A program made the position numbers and the translations under genes. The notes below the pieces were generated by a model. It searched no databases and had not been told where the DNA came from. It worked only from the letters and a program-made list of their open reading frames with translations. A stretch of DNA of 64,000 nt from assembly GCA_036927565.1 (NCBI GenBank), contig JAYESD010000007.1:7461644-7525643 (forward strand). The letters are read 5' to 3'. This document shows positions 10,901 through 22,085 of this stretch, in pieces. The first letter of the stretch is position 1, and each line of letters starts with the position of its first letter. This DNA is from Tuctoria greenei. Taxonomy: Eukaryota; Streptophyta; Magnoliopsida; Poales; Poaceae.

Positions 10901-11151
10901 GGCGCGGGGGATTCGGCCCAGGGTGGGTTTTCTCTTTTCTTTTTCTTTTTCTTTTCTGTTTTGTTTCTTTTTCTCCTTTATAATTTGAATTTGTAAACTG
11001 ATTATCTAGCGAATTTAAATTTTAAAAAAAAGTCACACAACCATTCAAAAATGATGCAATTGCTTTATATGAATTTTATTACAAAGAAAATATTTTTATC
11101 TCTTGTAAAAGAATTTATTTTACATTTTTTTCAAAAAGAGTTGATGTTACA
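7964..11151 (-). repeat. Long gypsy 5' LTR (about 3.2 kb)
   Basis: On the plus strand it begins TGTCACACC at 7964, next to the primer site. My best estimate for the other end is GATGTTACA at 11151, giving TGT...ACA ends. It holds a moderately conserved stretch (8000-8900), an AT-rich middle (9400-10050), a GC-rich part (10150-10920) and a T-rich tract. Length and composition suggest a Tekay/Del-type chromovirus, but without pol this is uncertain. Small open frames inside it are not genes. Confidence 0.6.
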
Positions 11152-11927
11152 TTTAGATTTGGTACCCAAATAGGTACTCAATATTCGATATTTCGGTTTT
11201 TTCGATCTCAATCTTGATTTTTTCGATTCGGTTTTTCGGGTCCTGATTTTTTTCGCGCCCCTACCATCCATAGGGACATGCCACTGACCGCTCCTCGTGA
11301 ACCAGAGATCTCTAATGCGATTGCGGCTGACGGATGGGAGCAACCACAACTAGGACCACATGTCAGTTAGCAGATGAGCTGAATGGCGTCCGCATAGGGT
11401 AGAAAGAGAGACGTCGGTTGCGGCAGCTTTTTCGTGCGTCCCTTTCGGGAAAGGGAGAGGTGGCCCTGCGGGGCCCACGCTCGATGGCTGCGCGGAGGAG
11501 CCGCCGTCCAATGTACGCAACGCGAAGCTCCATGCGGGCCTATGCATTGCGATGCATAGAGAAAAATAAAACGGACCCGGCGAAGGCGCCGTCCGTGGCG
11601 TCGTCGTCTTCCGCCGCCGTAGGGCAACATGGCTAGTATTTTGCTAGCGTCGTGCCTATCTTCTGGGATCATAAAATGGTGTAGCTCCTTGGCTAGATTG
11701 TTGGAGCCACTGCAGATGCATGGGCAAGGGCAACAATGATCGACGGTCGCACCAATCTCCATCCACTATTATAATTCTCTACGTTCATTTTTAACTGACA
11801 TCATTAATTTTCAGCGTTATCTTTAACCATTCGCCTCATTATAAATTTGGTTGAAGTATGTAGAATAAAAAATCATGCTTTAATTACATTTAGCAATAAA
11901 ACGAATTATAACAAAAACTAAGCTTTA
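11152..11927. other. Unassigned DNA upstream of the Tourist-like MITE
   Basis: No gene or element recognised. An imperfect GGTACC-type inverted repeat lies near 11160-11178 and a GC-rich patch at 11420-11640 contains only short overlapping frames on both strands. Confidence 0.4.
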
Positions 11928-12612
11928 GGCCTCGTTTGGTACGGTTCTAGATTCACACAGAATCGGAAACAGTTCCATTTCAATCCAGAAACGGTTTCAG
12001 ACTATGAAACAGAATCACTTTAGAAACCGTCTGACTAACATTGATGTTTCAGTTTCAATAGAGAGGAGAGAAAAAATAATTTGACTCATTTACCCATGGT
12101 TGTTCTTCATTTATGTCTGGTTTTTATGTGGCATGTACTCTGATATTGACAAGTAAACATTAAAAACAAAATACATGTGTACTTACCGGTACAAAACATG
12201 CACAAGTACAAAAGCTCACTAGTAAAACCGTCATCACTTCCTTCTGGCCATAAACAAAATTTGACGATCACTAGTACTTGTCAGGCAAATGCAGGTTGGC
12301 CATAATAAATATTGATATTGATAACACAAATTTCAAAGTCTGAGTTTTATTAAAAAGAATCAAATATGAATTGACCTAAATGCAAGTGGTGGCAAAATTT
12401 CGTAATTTTTCTAGAACTTAGACACGACTTACAATTGATTGAAGTGTTCCAAGGTGTGAAACACCTGAAAAGGTGTTTCACCTCCTTAGTTCAAAAAAGC
12501 GAATCGTTTCAAAGTGTTTCTACCCCTGAAACGTTTCTCCTTTTTACCGTTTGGAACAGTTTTAAGTGATTCTACCTAGAATCAGAAACGTTTCTACCAT
12601 CCAAACGGGGCC
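11928..12612. mobile_element. Tourist-like (PIF/Harbinger) MITE, 685 bp
   Basis: Ends are GGCCTCGTTTGG on the left and the complement of GGCCCCGTTTGG on the right (11 of 12 match). TTA flanks both sides (11925-11927 and 12613-12615), the duplication made by PIF/Harbinger transposases. No coding potential is seen inside; a subterminal word like AGAAACGTTTC recurs near both ends. Confidence 0.8.
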
Positions 12613-13063
12613 TTACTCTGCATCAATGAATGTTACTAGGAGGAAATAAACTTAACTCCCTCCTTCCAAAATCCTCATTCTCAAATTACTTGTTTTTATA
12701 TAAGTTTTTAGTTCAACTTTGAATTAGAAAACTTGTCGTAACAACAAATAATTTGGAAAGAAAAATACTAACATTCTAGCCGCAACGGTACGTACAGCAC
12801 AGAGTCACCGCGACACCACCCCCTTTGATTCGCATCAACCTGTCTGTCCGTACCTCACATGATCCCCAACGTAGCAACGAAGCCTTGGCTTTCTTCTCGA
12901 ATCAGTACTAACAGCAGCAGTATATCTTTGCTTAGAAACCAGACATGGAGTCGCCGCCACTGATTCGCATCCGTGCCATAGGTCACCATCAGCCGCATTT
13001 GCTCACGTCGCTGGCTCTGTGACATGTAAGTACCAGTATTATTATAAAGTAGGAGCGCGTACT

Positions 13064-13241
13064 CAGGGGCGGAACTGCTTTAGAGCCATTGGGTTCAGGT
13101 GAACCCAATAAATTTTTGTAAAACAATCATAATTAGTCCATTGTTGCTAGTTTGAATCCATTAGATTTACGTAACTTATATTTAATTTTCATATCTATTC
13201 TTAAACGAATTCATTGTCAAAATTTCTTAGCTCCGCCACTG
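13064..13241. mobile_element. hAT-like MITE, 178 bp
   Basis: The left end CAGGGGCGGAA and the complement of the right end, CAGTGGCGGAGC, form short terminal inverted repeats. The flanking 8-mers CGCGTACT (13056-13063) and CACGTACT (13242-13249) differ by one base, fitting the 8-bp duplication of hAT elements. It lies about 0.9 kb before the WEB gene start and has no coding capacity. Confidence 0.8.
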
Positions 13242-13814
13242 CACGTACTCTGCCTCGTTGTCAGCAACGGACTCTTCTTCATCTCCATGCGCGCCAAAGA
13301 ATGCATTATCATCGCAAGGTCCTGGAGCTGGGCCATCTCTTTCCGCGAGCTTCTTGGCAATGGCAGAGTTTATAATATGCCATTACGTGAAGAATTTGTT
13401 GGGAAATTTCGTTAAGAAAATGCGGGTTATCAGAAGGAGACTGGAGACCCACACCACACTCCATGTGGTGGCCACGGTGGCAACCATAATTTGCAGGGCA
13501 ATCAGTAGGAAGAGTAGGTGGCGTAATTCGTCGGTGACCGGCCTCACCTCCCGGGAGAGGAGCAGAGTTAATAGTCTGCACGTACAAGGAGCATTACGGT
13601 CAGTGTACCTCACCCGCAACGACCTCCTCCTTCCTCACGCTCTGCCTGCCTGCCGTCTCTAGTCTCTCGATACGACGAAAAAGGTAGGAGGGGTTGCTGC
13701 CGTTGACAAGGGGTGAAGGGCAAGTGGGGAACGGAACGGGTGGGGCCGTGGTCTGACACCAGCGGTTTCGTTTTCGTGAACAAGGATCCCTCACTTTACT
13801 GCAAGATGTGACAT

Positions 13815-13854
13815 GGTCACTGACATGTGGGACCGGATCCACGTGTCAGTGACC
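13815..13854. promoter_or_regulatory. Inverted repeat with ACGTG core upstream of the WEB gene
   Basis: Two 16-bp arms (GGTCACTGACATGTGG and CCACGTGTCAGTGACC) match at 15 of 16 positions around an 8-bp spacer. The right arm contains CCACGTGTC, a G-box/ABRE-like word bound by plant bZIP and bHLH factors. It is about 270 bp before the WEB start codon. Regulation by light or abscisic acid is inference only. Confidence 0.5.
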
Positions 13855-14121
13855 GCTGATTAAATCAGAGTATCCTCATCCGTTTTCGTAAGCGGCGGGC
13901 AGGGTAGGACACGACGAGACGGGAGGAGAGGAGGCGAGACGGGAGGGTCTTGGCATCTGCTGCCTTGCCTCCCCGTCTGCTCCTTTTTTGCTGCCCGCCT
14001 TTGCCTTTTGCCGGTGCAGCCTTTTTGCTTGCTCTGCTATGTGACTCGCCCCACTCCTTCCTTCTCCTCCTCTACCCCCTGCACCCCTCTCCGCAGTTCG
14101 CATCCGCATCACATGTCCACA

Positions 14122-17100
14122 ATGCTGCCCTCCAGATCAAGGTGACCTCGCCTTCTCTCTGCTCGCTACACTTGTTTTTTTGTTCTGTTGATTCTCCTTT
14201 GGGGGAGGGGGGTTCTGTTTCATCATCTGTTCTTGATGTTAGATCTAAGCGGTTACTGCTAATTTTCTTTTGCTTGGAAGCGTTTGGATTTCCTCGATTT
14301 CTTCTTTTGAGATTAGATTTTCTGTCGATCGGTGCACTGCGTTCTCCTCTCTGCACAATTTCTCGTTCAAATGCGCCGTCTTCAGATGCCATCTCGTCAC
14401 CAGTAATTCTCAGAATTTCGATTGGTGACGGCCTCTTGGTTTTTGTTTCTGCAATGATTCCGCCGAGTAATTGAGCCCGCTTTGTAACTGTGAAACCACT
14501 TCTCGATTAGGTCCTGCATTTTTTTCCTCACTCGTTCGGCAAAAGTTGGAAAGGTTTGGTCTTTAATTCGGCGATGTCGCCATTGACAGATCTGGGCCAA
14601 ATGAGTCCCCCATCAGCAAGGGCAGGCCGAGCACGCCGTCCTCCAACCACCGCCCGTCCACGCCGTCGTCCAACTACCGCCCGTCCACGCCCTCCTCCAA
14701 CCACCGCCCCTCGACTCCGGGCGGCTCTAGGAGGAGCAGCGTCGGCACGCCGTCCACGCCACGCTCGCGCAGCAACGGCGGCCAGTTCATGTCCGAGCCA
14801 AACTCCCCGCCGTCAGCCGCACAGAACGCGCGGCCCCGCCTCTCGTTCGACCGCTCACCGAGACCCGCGGACTCCAAGCCCGTCGTTGAGCGTCGGGTGC
14901 CCAAGATTGGCACGCCTCCTGATGTAAGTGCCGCAGCGTGCTGGGACTTCCTATATATGAAGAATGGAAATGAATATTCATAGTCACCATTGTGTGAGTT
15001 CATCATAATGCACACTGTTATTGAACACTGTTGTTTCATTTCTTTGGGATTGCAGAAGCATCCGAGGAGGGAGCTCGAACTGCAGGCGCGACTTGAGTGC
15101 GTCCAGGAAGACCTGAAGAAGGCCAAGGATCAGCTGGCCTTCACCCTGGGAGAGAGGGACCGGCTTGTCGGGGAACTGAATGAGGCCAAGAGGGTGGCCG
15201 ATGAAACGAACGAGAAGCTCCAGGATGCGCTCATGGCCAAGAGGTGGGCTGAGGAGGCCACAGAGATTGAGAAGTTCCGGGCTGATGAGCTCGAGCAGAC
15301 AGGAATCGATGAGGCGCAGAGGCGGGAGGAAGAGTGGCAGAGGGAGCTTGAGTGTGTGCGGGGCCAGCATGCTGCAGACTTGGAGACACTCGTCAACACA
15401 ACGGAGGAGCTGGAGAGGATCAGGCATGATCTTGCAATGGCAAACGAGTCCAAGAAGGCAGCACTCGGGCATGCAGATGATGCAATGAAGATTGCTGAGG
15501 CAAATGCAGAGAAGGTGGAGATCCTTTCAAATGAAGTTGTGCGCTTGAAAGGGTTGCTTGATTTGAGTGCTGCAAGTGAAGAGATCAAGAACCGTGAAGC
15601 TGAGGATTGTGTTAAGAATCTGGAGTCTGAGGTTTCGTCTCTGAAAGAGAAACTTGAGGAGGCAAAGTTTATTGAGGGGAGGTTGGCTGAGGCGGAAAAA
15701 ATGATTGAGGAGCTTAAATCAGAGATAGCTGAGGCACAGAAGACTGAGGCTGACATTCGTCAGCAGTTGGAAGAATGGAAGGAGAAGACAGAATCACTGG
15801 AAGTGAAATTGGAGGAAATTACCCTGTCTGAGAAGATCAAAAGTGATTCTCTTTCATCTACATCTGAAGAGCTGGGCAAGGTGCAATCTATGTTGCAAGA
15901 CAGAGAATCTGAAATTGAAGTTCTCAAGGGTAAGACAACTGCCTTGGAAATTGAAGTGGCAAGACTTTTGGCAGATTTAAATGATACCAGTGAGCAGTTG
16001 GATGCATCACAACAGGGGATGTTTGGACTGCAGACAACAATAGATGTTCTGAGGAACAAGCTTGAGGCTGCGGAACAAGCTGCTTCAGAGGCTTTAAGCA
16101 GTGAGAAGACTGCTAACTTGAAGATTGAAGGCCTGACTGAGGAGAAAATCAAGCTAGTTAGTGAGCTGAATGATGCTAGAAATAGAGAGGAGAAAGAGAA
16201 AAAGGCTGTGGAGGATCTTACTGCAGCATTGTACAAGGCATCTTGTGAAGCACATGAAGCACGCGAGATACTTCAGAAGAAAGAAGATGATTACGAACAT
16301 GCTCTAGCTCAGATAGGTGATCTGAAGATGGCCCTTAAGAGTACCAAAGAGAGTTATGAGGTAATGCTTGATGAGGCGAACCAAGATATCACTTGCCTAA
16401 GGGATTCCACTGAGAGGCTGGAGGGTGAGGTGAGCAAGTACAGAGAAGAGTGTGAATCTAAGGAGCTCGACATTATCACGAGAAAGAAGCAATCTGAGCA
16501 AGAAATTGCTTCACTTAAAGCAGAAGCTGACCAGGTAGTTGCATCGCTGTGGGACACGGAGCATGAACTTCAAGCTGTCAATGAGGAGAAAGAGAGGCTT
16601 CAAGAGAAATTGACGTACGCGGAGTCAGCAGTAGCCGATGCCAATAAGGCTGTACAGGAGGCAAAGACCGAGAAGGAGATGATTCATGAAAAACTGGTGT
16701 CTACAGAATCAGTTATTGCCGGGGCCAACATGGCTGCGCAGGAGGCAAAGGCTGAGATGGAGAAGCTTCAAGAGAAACTCGTGTGCACAGAATCAGCAGT
16801 TGCTGAAGCCGACAAGACTGTGCAGGAGGCGAAGACTGAGAGTATGCAACTGAAGGAGAGGTTGCTTGACAAAGAGAATGCATTGCAAAGCATATCCCAG
16901 GAGAATCACGAACTCAGGATGCGAGAAATTGAAGCCAAGAAGAAAATCGATGAACTGTCTGCCCTTCTTGCTGAAGCCATGACAAAGAAGCATCCTGAGG
17001 AGGAAGAGAAGCTAGTGGTTGTTGATGAGGCACACATTTCTGCACGCGAAGAAGCTGTTGCTCGTTCGGGTGCAGAAAATGAAGATACAGAAGACTATGG

Positions 17101-17461
17101 TAAAAAACAAAAGCTCGAGGTTGATGCTGCTAAGGATTCTAACGAAGGCTTGAATCATGAAGAAAAATATGATAGCAGGTTTGAAAAAGAGGCAGTGAAA
17201 ACTGAGTTTGCCTCACAGGAGGGCACGGAAGTTGTGAAGGAAGCAGTGCCAGACAGAAAACAAGAAACCGAATCATCCAACGACGAATTAGACTCCAAGA
17301 AGGACAGCAGCACAGAAAATGCAAGCGGGACGACAACTGTATCATCAGAAGAAACAAGTAAATTGACAATGTCTCCAACAAAACCACAGCAGCAACAGAA
17401 GAAGAACAAGCCCCTGCTGAAGAAGTTTGGCAGCTTACTGAAAAAGAAAAGCAGCAAGTAG
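14122..17461 (+). CDS. WEB-family coiled-coil protein (At1g65010/At3g02930 type), three exons
   Basis: The only convincing host gene. Exons: 14122-14141, 14590-14923, 15056-17461; introns begin GT and end AG and the frame is kept. The product is 919 residues. It opens MLPSRSRSG; residues about 10-118 are Ser/Thr/Pro-rich with RPSTPSSN three times; from the third exon on it is one long heptad-rich coiled coil, including LKKAKDQLAF and EKFRADELEQ. The tail is acidic and ends LLKKFGSLLKKKSSK. These marks fit the WEB/DUF827 group whose founding members WEB1 and PMI2 tune chloroplast photorelocation; the role of this subgroup is not established. Residues encoded at 16598-16849 form three 28-residue repeats. 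An upstream 5'UTR intron is possible. Confidence 0.9.
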
Positions 17462-20400
17462 CTGCTGAACACGCCTGTACTATTATTGTTATTTTTATCC
17501 TTTTGTTCTTTTTCATTGACGAGGTATTGTACCTGAGGGTGATTGCACAAGTTGTGTGTCTTGACTTTTTTTTTTTCTGTTTCTTGTTTACTTGGAACTC
17601 TGTATGGTGTTGGCTGATATCTACACGTTTGTCACAGTTCCTTGTGTGTAAATGTAGTTCCTCCTAATCAAAATGGTTATTCATTCCTGAAACTCTGCAG
17701 CTCCCTATATTGTAACTTAGTGCAATGTGTTGGTGACCAGGATATGATGTTAATTATTTAGCAGCTCCTTTATCTGAGAATGTTTGTTGGAATGCAGCCG
17801 ATACTAATAGGAAACAACTGCTGTGCAATCTGCTGTTTTGTGTAAACATACAATCTTCACATCTCAACTGTTTCCTACCAATCTAAGGGTGGCTACACTT
17901 AGGGTTCTTTTTGCATATTGTCAACAACACCAGGTGGGTGTGTTAAGTGCTAAAGTGCAGCACTCTTGGGTCGATTGGGAACGGTTAAGATATGGAGATT
18001 GCATGCTTGTACAAAACAGAAGATTGCACAACAGTTGTTCTCATACTAATAATGTTGAACCTTTGCGATGACTCCAATTGGTTTATTATTGTATATCTTT
18101 GTGTGGTTGCAGCCTCTTAATCTCCGCTGGTTGCTTAAGAAGCCGGCATAGATCGAATCAGGTGCACAAAAGGAAGAGCAGGTGTGACTCGATTGGAATC
18201 ATTAGTCATGGGGGTTGGCCATCTATTATTACCACACCGACAGCAGCACAGGTTCATATCATATCTGGCCACGGTTTGTTTAATCCCTTGCTGTTGTCTG
18301 GTGCATTATTGCCTTTCGCGATGCTCTCAGCCTGTACGTGAGGAGCTGGTTGGTTGTCGGTTCGAGCCGTGAGCTGTTCCAACTGAGTACTTACAGGGCT
18401 CATCATGTGACTGAGTTTGTTGGATGGTTCGAGTCGAAACAGGTCGACGGGGTCATGGGGCTTGCTTGCTCGGTGTCGCCGCGCTTTGTTTGGTCACCTG
18501 TTGTTGTCCAGCCGTCGTCTCGTGCACCGGTGATTTCCCAGACAGGGATGCCTCAATCTTCCCAGGAGCAGTTGTCCGAGGTGTCGCTGGCGCTGTGGCG
18601 TGGAGGCATTGGCAATGGCATGAATCGAATCAAAGTACTGAAGGATGGTGAGGACCCCGGCTGGGATATCAGCTGCCGATGGCGACCAACGACCTGAATC
18701 TGGAATCGGCAACCACCTTGACAAACTTGTGGGGATCATCTGAAGGAATTGTCTTCAACATCTTCTTGTACTGCCCCGTCCAGATACAGACGCAGCATTG
18801 TCACTGTGATCACCTGCTCCTGAGCTGACTCCTGGGAGCATAGCATTTATGCTCCGATCCAAGGTTATCAAGAATTTTCGCACGTAATTTCACATCACCT
18901 GCAGAAATAAAGCAGGCGGACATGTTTCTCAGCTGCAGCAGAGGTTTGCACTTTCACTGGAGCGAGGTAAGTTACTGGTTCCTGACACGTAACATTAAGA
19001 CAACATCATTACAGTACACTATTACGTCTAATCTTTGTAGTGCAGCATATAACGTGGTCTGGCCAACGTCAGTCGCAGGGGCCACATCGGCATCAAGTGG
19101 TCACAAAAAAATAGCAGCCATTTCGCTTTTAGATTTAGAGGCGACCAGGAAACCAGACACTGATGCGGGGGGCCATGCATACTGACACGACGGATTGCAT
19201 GCGACTGATCAGCTGCATTTGGAGTTTAGCTTGGTACCATACCATCTGCTTCCGAGCTGTTCGCGGTTCGCCTGCGGCGGAGCCCGCAAACGCCGACAGC
19301 AACGCGGCAGCAGCCCACAATTTTCTATCATTCCTTCTTTTCCTTGCTGCACATGCACAAGGCAGCAATACCATTTTCTGAAACTGAAAGCCTTCTTCAG
19401 TTACAGCGACAAATTCCCATGGGGAAATCATAATGATCTTCTCAGTGGTTCAGTAGCCAGACAATGACGAGTGCGTCCATGCTTCAATAGGAATAGAAAT
19501 ATAAAGTAGTGGCTTGCCTCCCAGTTAGCATTAATCGAACCATTATAGAGGTAGATCCATATGCATCATGCATTGATTACTGTTTGTACTAAGATCACCG
19601 GAATGTTAGTAATTCTAATCAAGCAGTTGTAACATCAATTCTTTTAATGCTGCATAGTGATCATTCGCCCAAGATTTCATCAAGAACAACTTTCCACTAC
19701 CCTTCCTACATTTGATTCACAGCTAAAGTGATCTCTAGAACTTCCCGACCGTACACGTGAACCGTGCCGCCATGGATCCAGCCCCTTGTACCCTTTATGG
19801 TTAATATTAGGCTGTGTCCAATAATGGAGCCTCATTCATCCTTTCAAGTCTCCCTGGAATAAAAAAAGTGGTGACCCAAATTATGGCTTCTCCAACAGGT
19901 TACCCAATTTAGCTTGCGGTGAATCGTATTTCTAACGGAAATGCTTTGGCACGGGCGCCTGAAATTAGGCTCTATTTCAGACGACCTTGTGAACCATTTG
20001 ATCTGCCTTAAGATTCGTGTGCAGTCTCTTTTTATAATCCACAAACCCTAACTCAACTCAAGCCGGCGGCGGGGCACGAACCGCACGAACCGAGCGGCAG
20101 CTCGGCCCCCGGCGACAGCGCACATCCCTGCTACACCGAGGCGACGACGGAGCGCATCCTTGCGCACCCCGGCAGCGGCGGCGACGGCGGAGCGCATCCC
20201 TGCGCACTTGTCGGCGGCGGCGGCAGCGCATCTGGCATCACGGCGAGCGGCAGCATCGTCGGCGGCCACGGCCGCCGCGCGGACCACGCTCGGCGGCGGC
20301 ACCGGCCGCTGTCGCCATGGAAGAAGTTAGGTTTTTGTTTTTTAATTATTAATCTATAATTATTATGTAATTGTAATTCGTAATTGGTAGGATTATGTCA

Positions 20401-20956
20401 ACTGTAAATAAAAAAATTGTGATTGATTGGGCCATATAATTGAGGGTTAAAAGTTAATTTCAAAAATTATTAGTTAATGACGGCAATTAACTACTTAAAT
20501 ACTGAGTGTTTGAAATTTTCTCAAATTTTAAGCACATGAAAAATAAACAGTCCCTATTTCTAATCATTCCCGTGAGCGCTCGCACCAGGCGCGTCCAGAT
20601 GGCTGACTGTCACGCACGAAGGACGACACGCTCAACTGCGCCGCATGCGGCTGCCACCGCAGCTTCCACCGCTAGCGTGGTGGCCGCCAGCTGCTGCTTC
20701 CGCCGCCGGCCCCGCGTGTCTTGGTGCTCATGCCGCCGCCCTCCTGCCCCCTACGCGCCGCCGGCGTTCCGTATTCCTTCCATTCATTTTTGTTTGAAGT
20801 TAGTTAGTTTATTTTAAAGTAATTATTATCAAATAAAAATACTAAACTAATGATTTCCTCATGTGCCTGTTTAACTAACCTGTCTACCTTGGGAGGAGGG
20901 ATCAGCTCATGTTAGAGTGAGTGTTAAGGATATTATTATGCTCTTGTTGTGGGTAC
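17462..20956. other. WEB 3' region and unassigned intergenic DNA
   Basis: The first few hundred bases are T-rich and suit the WEB 3' untranslated region, but no clear polyadenylation signal is seen. The minus strand near 18670-18800 has an open stretch (TIPSDDPHKFVKVVADSRF) that looks protein-like; I cannot assign it. 20045-20330 is GC-rich repeat-like sequence with low-complexity alanine frames. No complete gene or element recognised. Confidence 0.4.
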
Positions 20957-21365
20957 CACTATAGGAATCTCGACGATTTGCGACGGTCAGACAAATAAGC
21001 TATTTGCGACAACTTTCGTTATTTGCGACGGCTTTCGTTATTTGCGACGGCTTTTGGCCGTCGCAAATAAGTCGTCGCAATTAAGCTTATTTGGGACGGC
21101 AACCGTCACAAATAAGGCTATTTGCGACGGCTCGCAGCGGCCGTCGCAAGTTATTGCCTGGGAGCTGGTGGGCCCCGCATCTGTATTTGCGACGGTCAGA
21201 CCGTTGCAATTTAAGGCCTATTTGCGACGGCCTAGCCGTCACAATTAATGCTTATTTGCAACGGCTAGGCCGTCGCAAATAGCAGAGGCTTATTTACGAC
21301 GGTCCGAAACCTTATTTGTGACGGTACTGTATAGAAAGCCGTTGTAAATAAGGTTTTTTATTTTT
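20957..21365. repeat. CACTA terminal and subterminal repeat array
   Basis: About eighteen copies of TTTGCGACGG or its complement, with small changes, lie within about 400 bp, some as head-to-head pairs such as GACGGCTTTTGGCCGTC. In En/Spm such repeats bind the accessory transposition protein. One further pair lies near 21590-21625, partly inside the last coding exon of the second gene. Confidence 0.85.
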
Positions 21366-21657
21366 TTTAAAAAAAAAGAAAATACTACCCGGCTCGATGA
21401 CCAGAATCACATAACAGAAACAATATATCACACACAATATATCACACACAAACATCATCACAATCACAAACATCATTCTCGATACATCTTATATGATCAT
21501 CAACAAAGCAAACAAGGACTCACTCACTCGTCTGACATCCGTAGCCACCTCCGAAGTCGAAGTCGTGGTCGCACCTCACTCCAGGTGGCGGTAGCGACGG
21601 CGTTTGTGCAGCCGTCGCAAATCTCTGCAATTAATAAAACTTAGAGTTAGAATATAA

Positions 21658-22085
21658 ATGTATCAACATCTCACTCCCTCCCTTCCTCTCCCTCTATCTC
21701 CATCGATCCTCCTCTCTTCCTCTTTTTTCATTTCTCTCTCTCTATCTCTATCTATCTTTCTCTCTCACTCTATCTCTCTATTGCTATCCTTTTCCCTTTA
21801 TCTTCCTCCCTCTATCTCCATCTACATCTCCCTCCCTGTATCTTCCTCTTCCTCTATCCCCGTCTACATCTTCCTCTCTCTTCATTCTTCTCTCACTCTA
21901 TCTAACCATCTCTCTCTTTCTTCTCTCTCTTTTTCTTCTATCTCTCTCTTTCTTCTATGTCAATCCTTTTATTCTATCTAACTATCTCCCTCTTTCTTCT
22001 ATCTCAATCTTTTTTTCTCTATTTTCTTCCCTCTTCCAACTCCAACTCTCACTCTATGTAATTATCTCTCACTGTCACTTTATTT
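21658..22085 (+). repeat. Pyrimidine-rich (CTCTAT-type) low-complexity tract
   Basis: About 430 bp almost free of purines on the plus strand, made of irregular CTCTCT, CTATCT and CTTCCT units. It lies in an intron of the CACTA second gene, where it is a purine tract in the transcript. The open frame across it is not a gene. Confidence 0.85.

Noticed and set aside
10344..10996. Several open frames in GC-rich DNA
   Set aside because: They lie inside the gypsy LTR and overlap on both strands with no recognisable protein.
11367..11762. 131-codon minus-strand open frame
   Set aside because: No domain, no codon pattern unlike background, and overlapped by frames on the other strand.
12656..12770. 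Stowaway MITE
   Set aside because: The left edge TACTCCCTCC-like word (CTCCCTCCTTCC after TTAA) is present, but no convincing right end or TA duplication was found.
15130..16557. Serine-rich minus-strand frames opposite the WEB exon
   Set aside because: They are shadows of the Lys/Glu-rich coiled coil, whose reverse complement reads Ser/Phe-rich.
20048..20302. Alanine/arginine-rich open frame
   Set aside because: GC-rich low-complexity DNA that is open in several frames; no domain or splice context.
21658..21981. Open frame encoding a Ser/Leu-rich protein
   Set aside because: It is the translation of a pyrimidine-rich low-complexity tract in a transposon intron.
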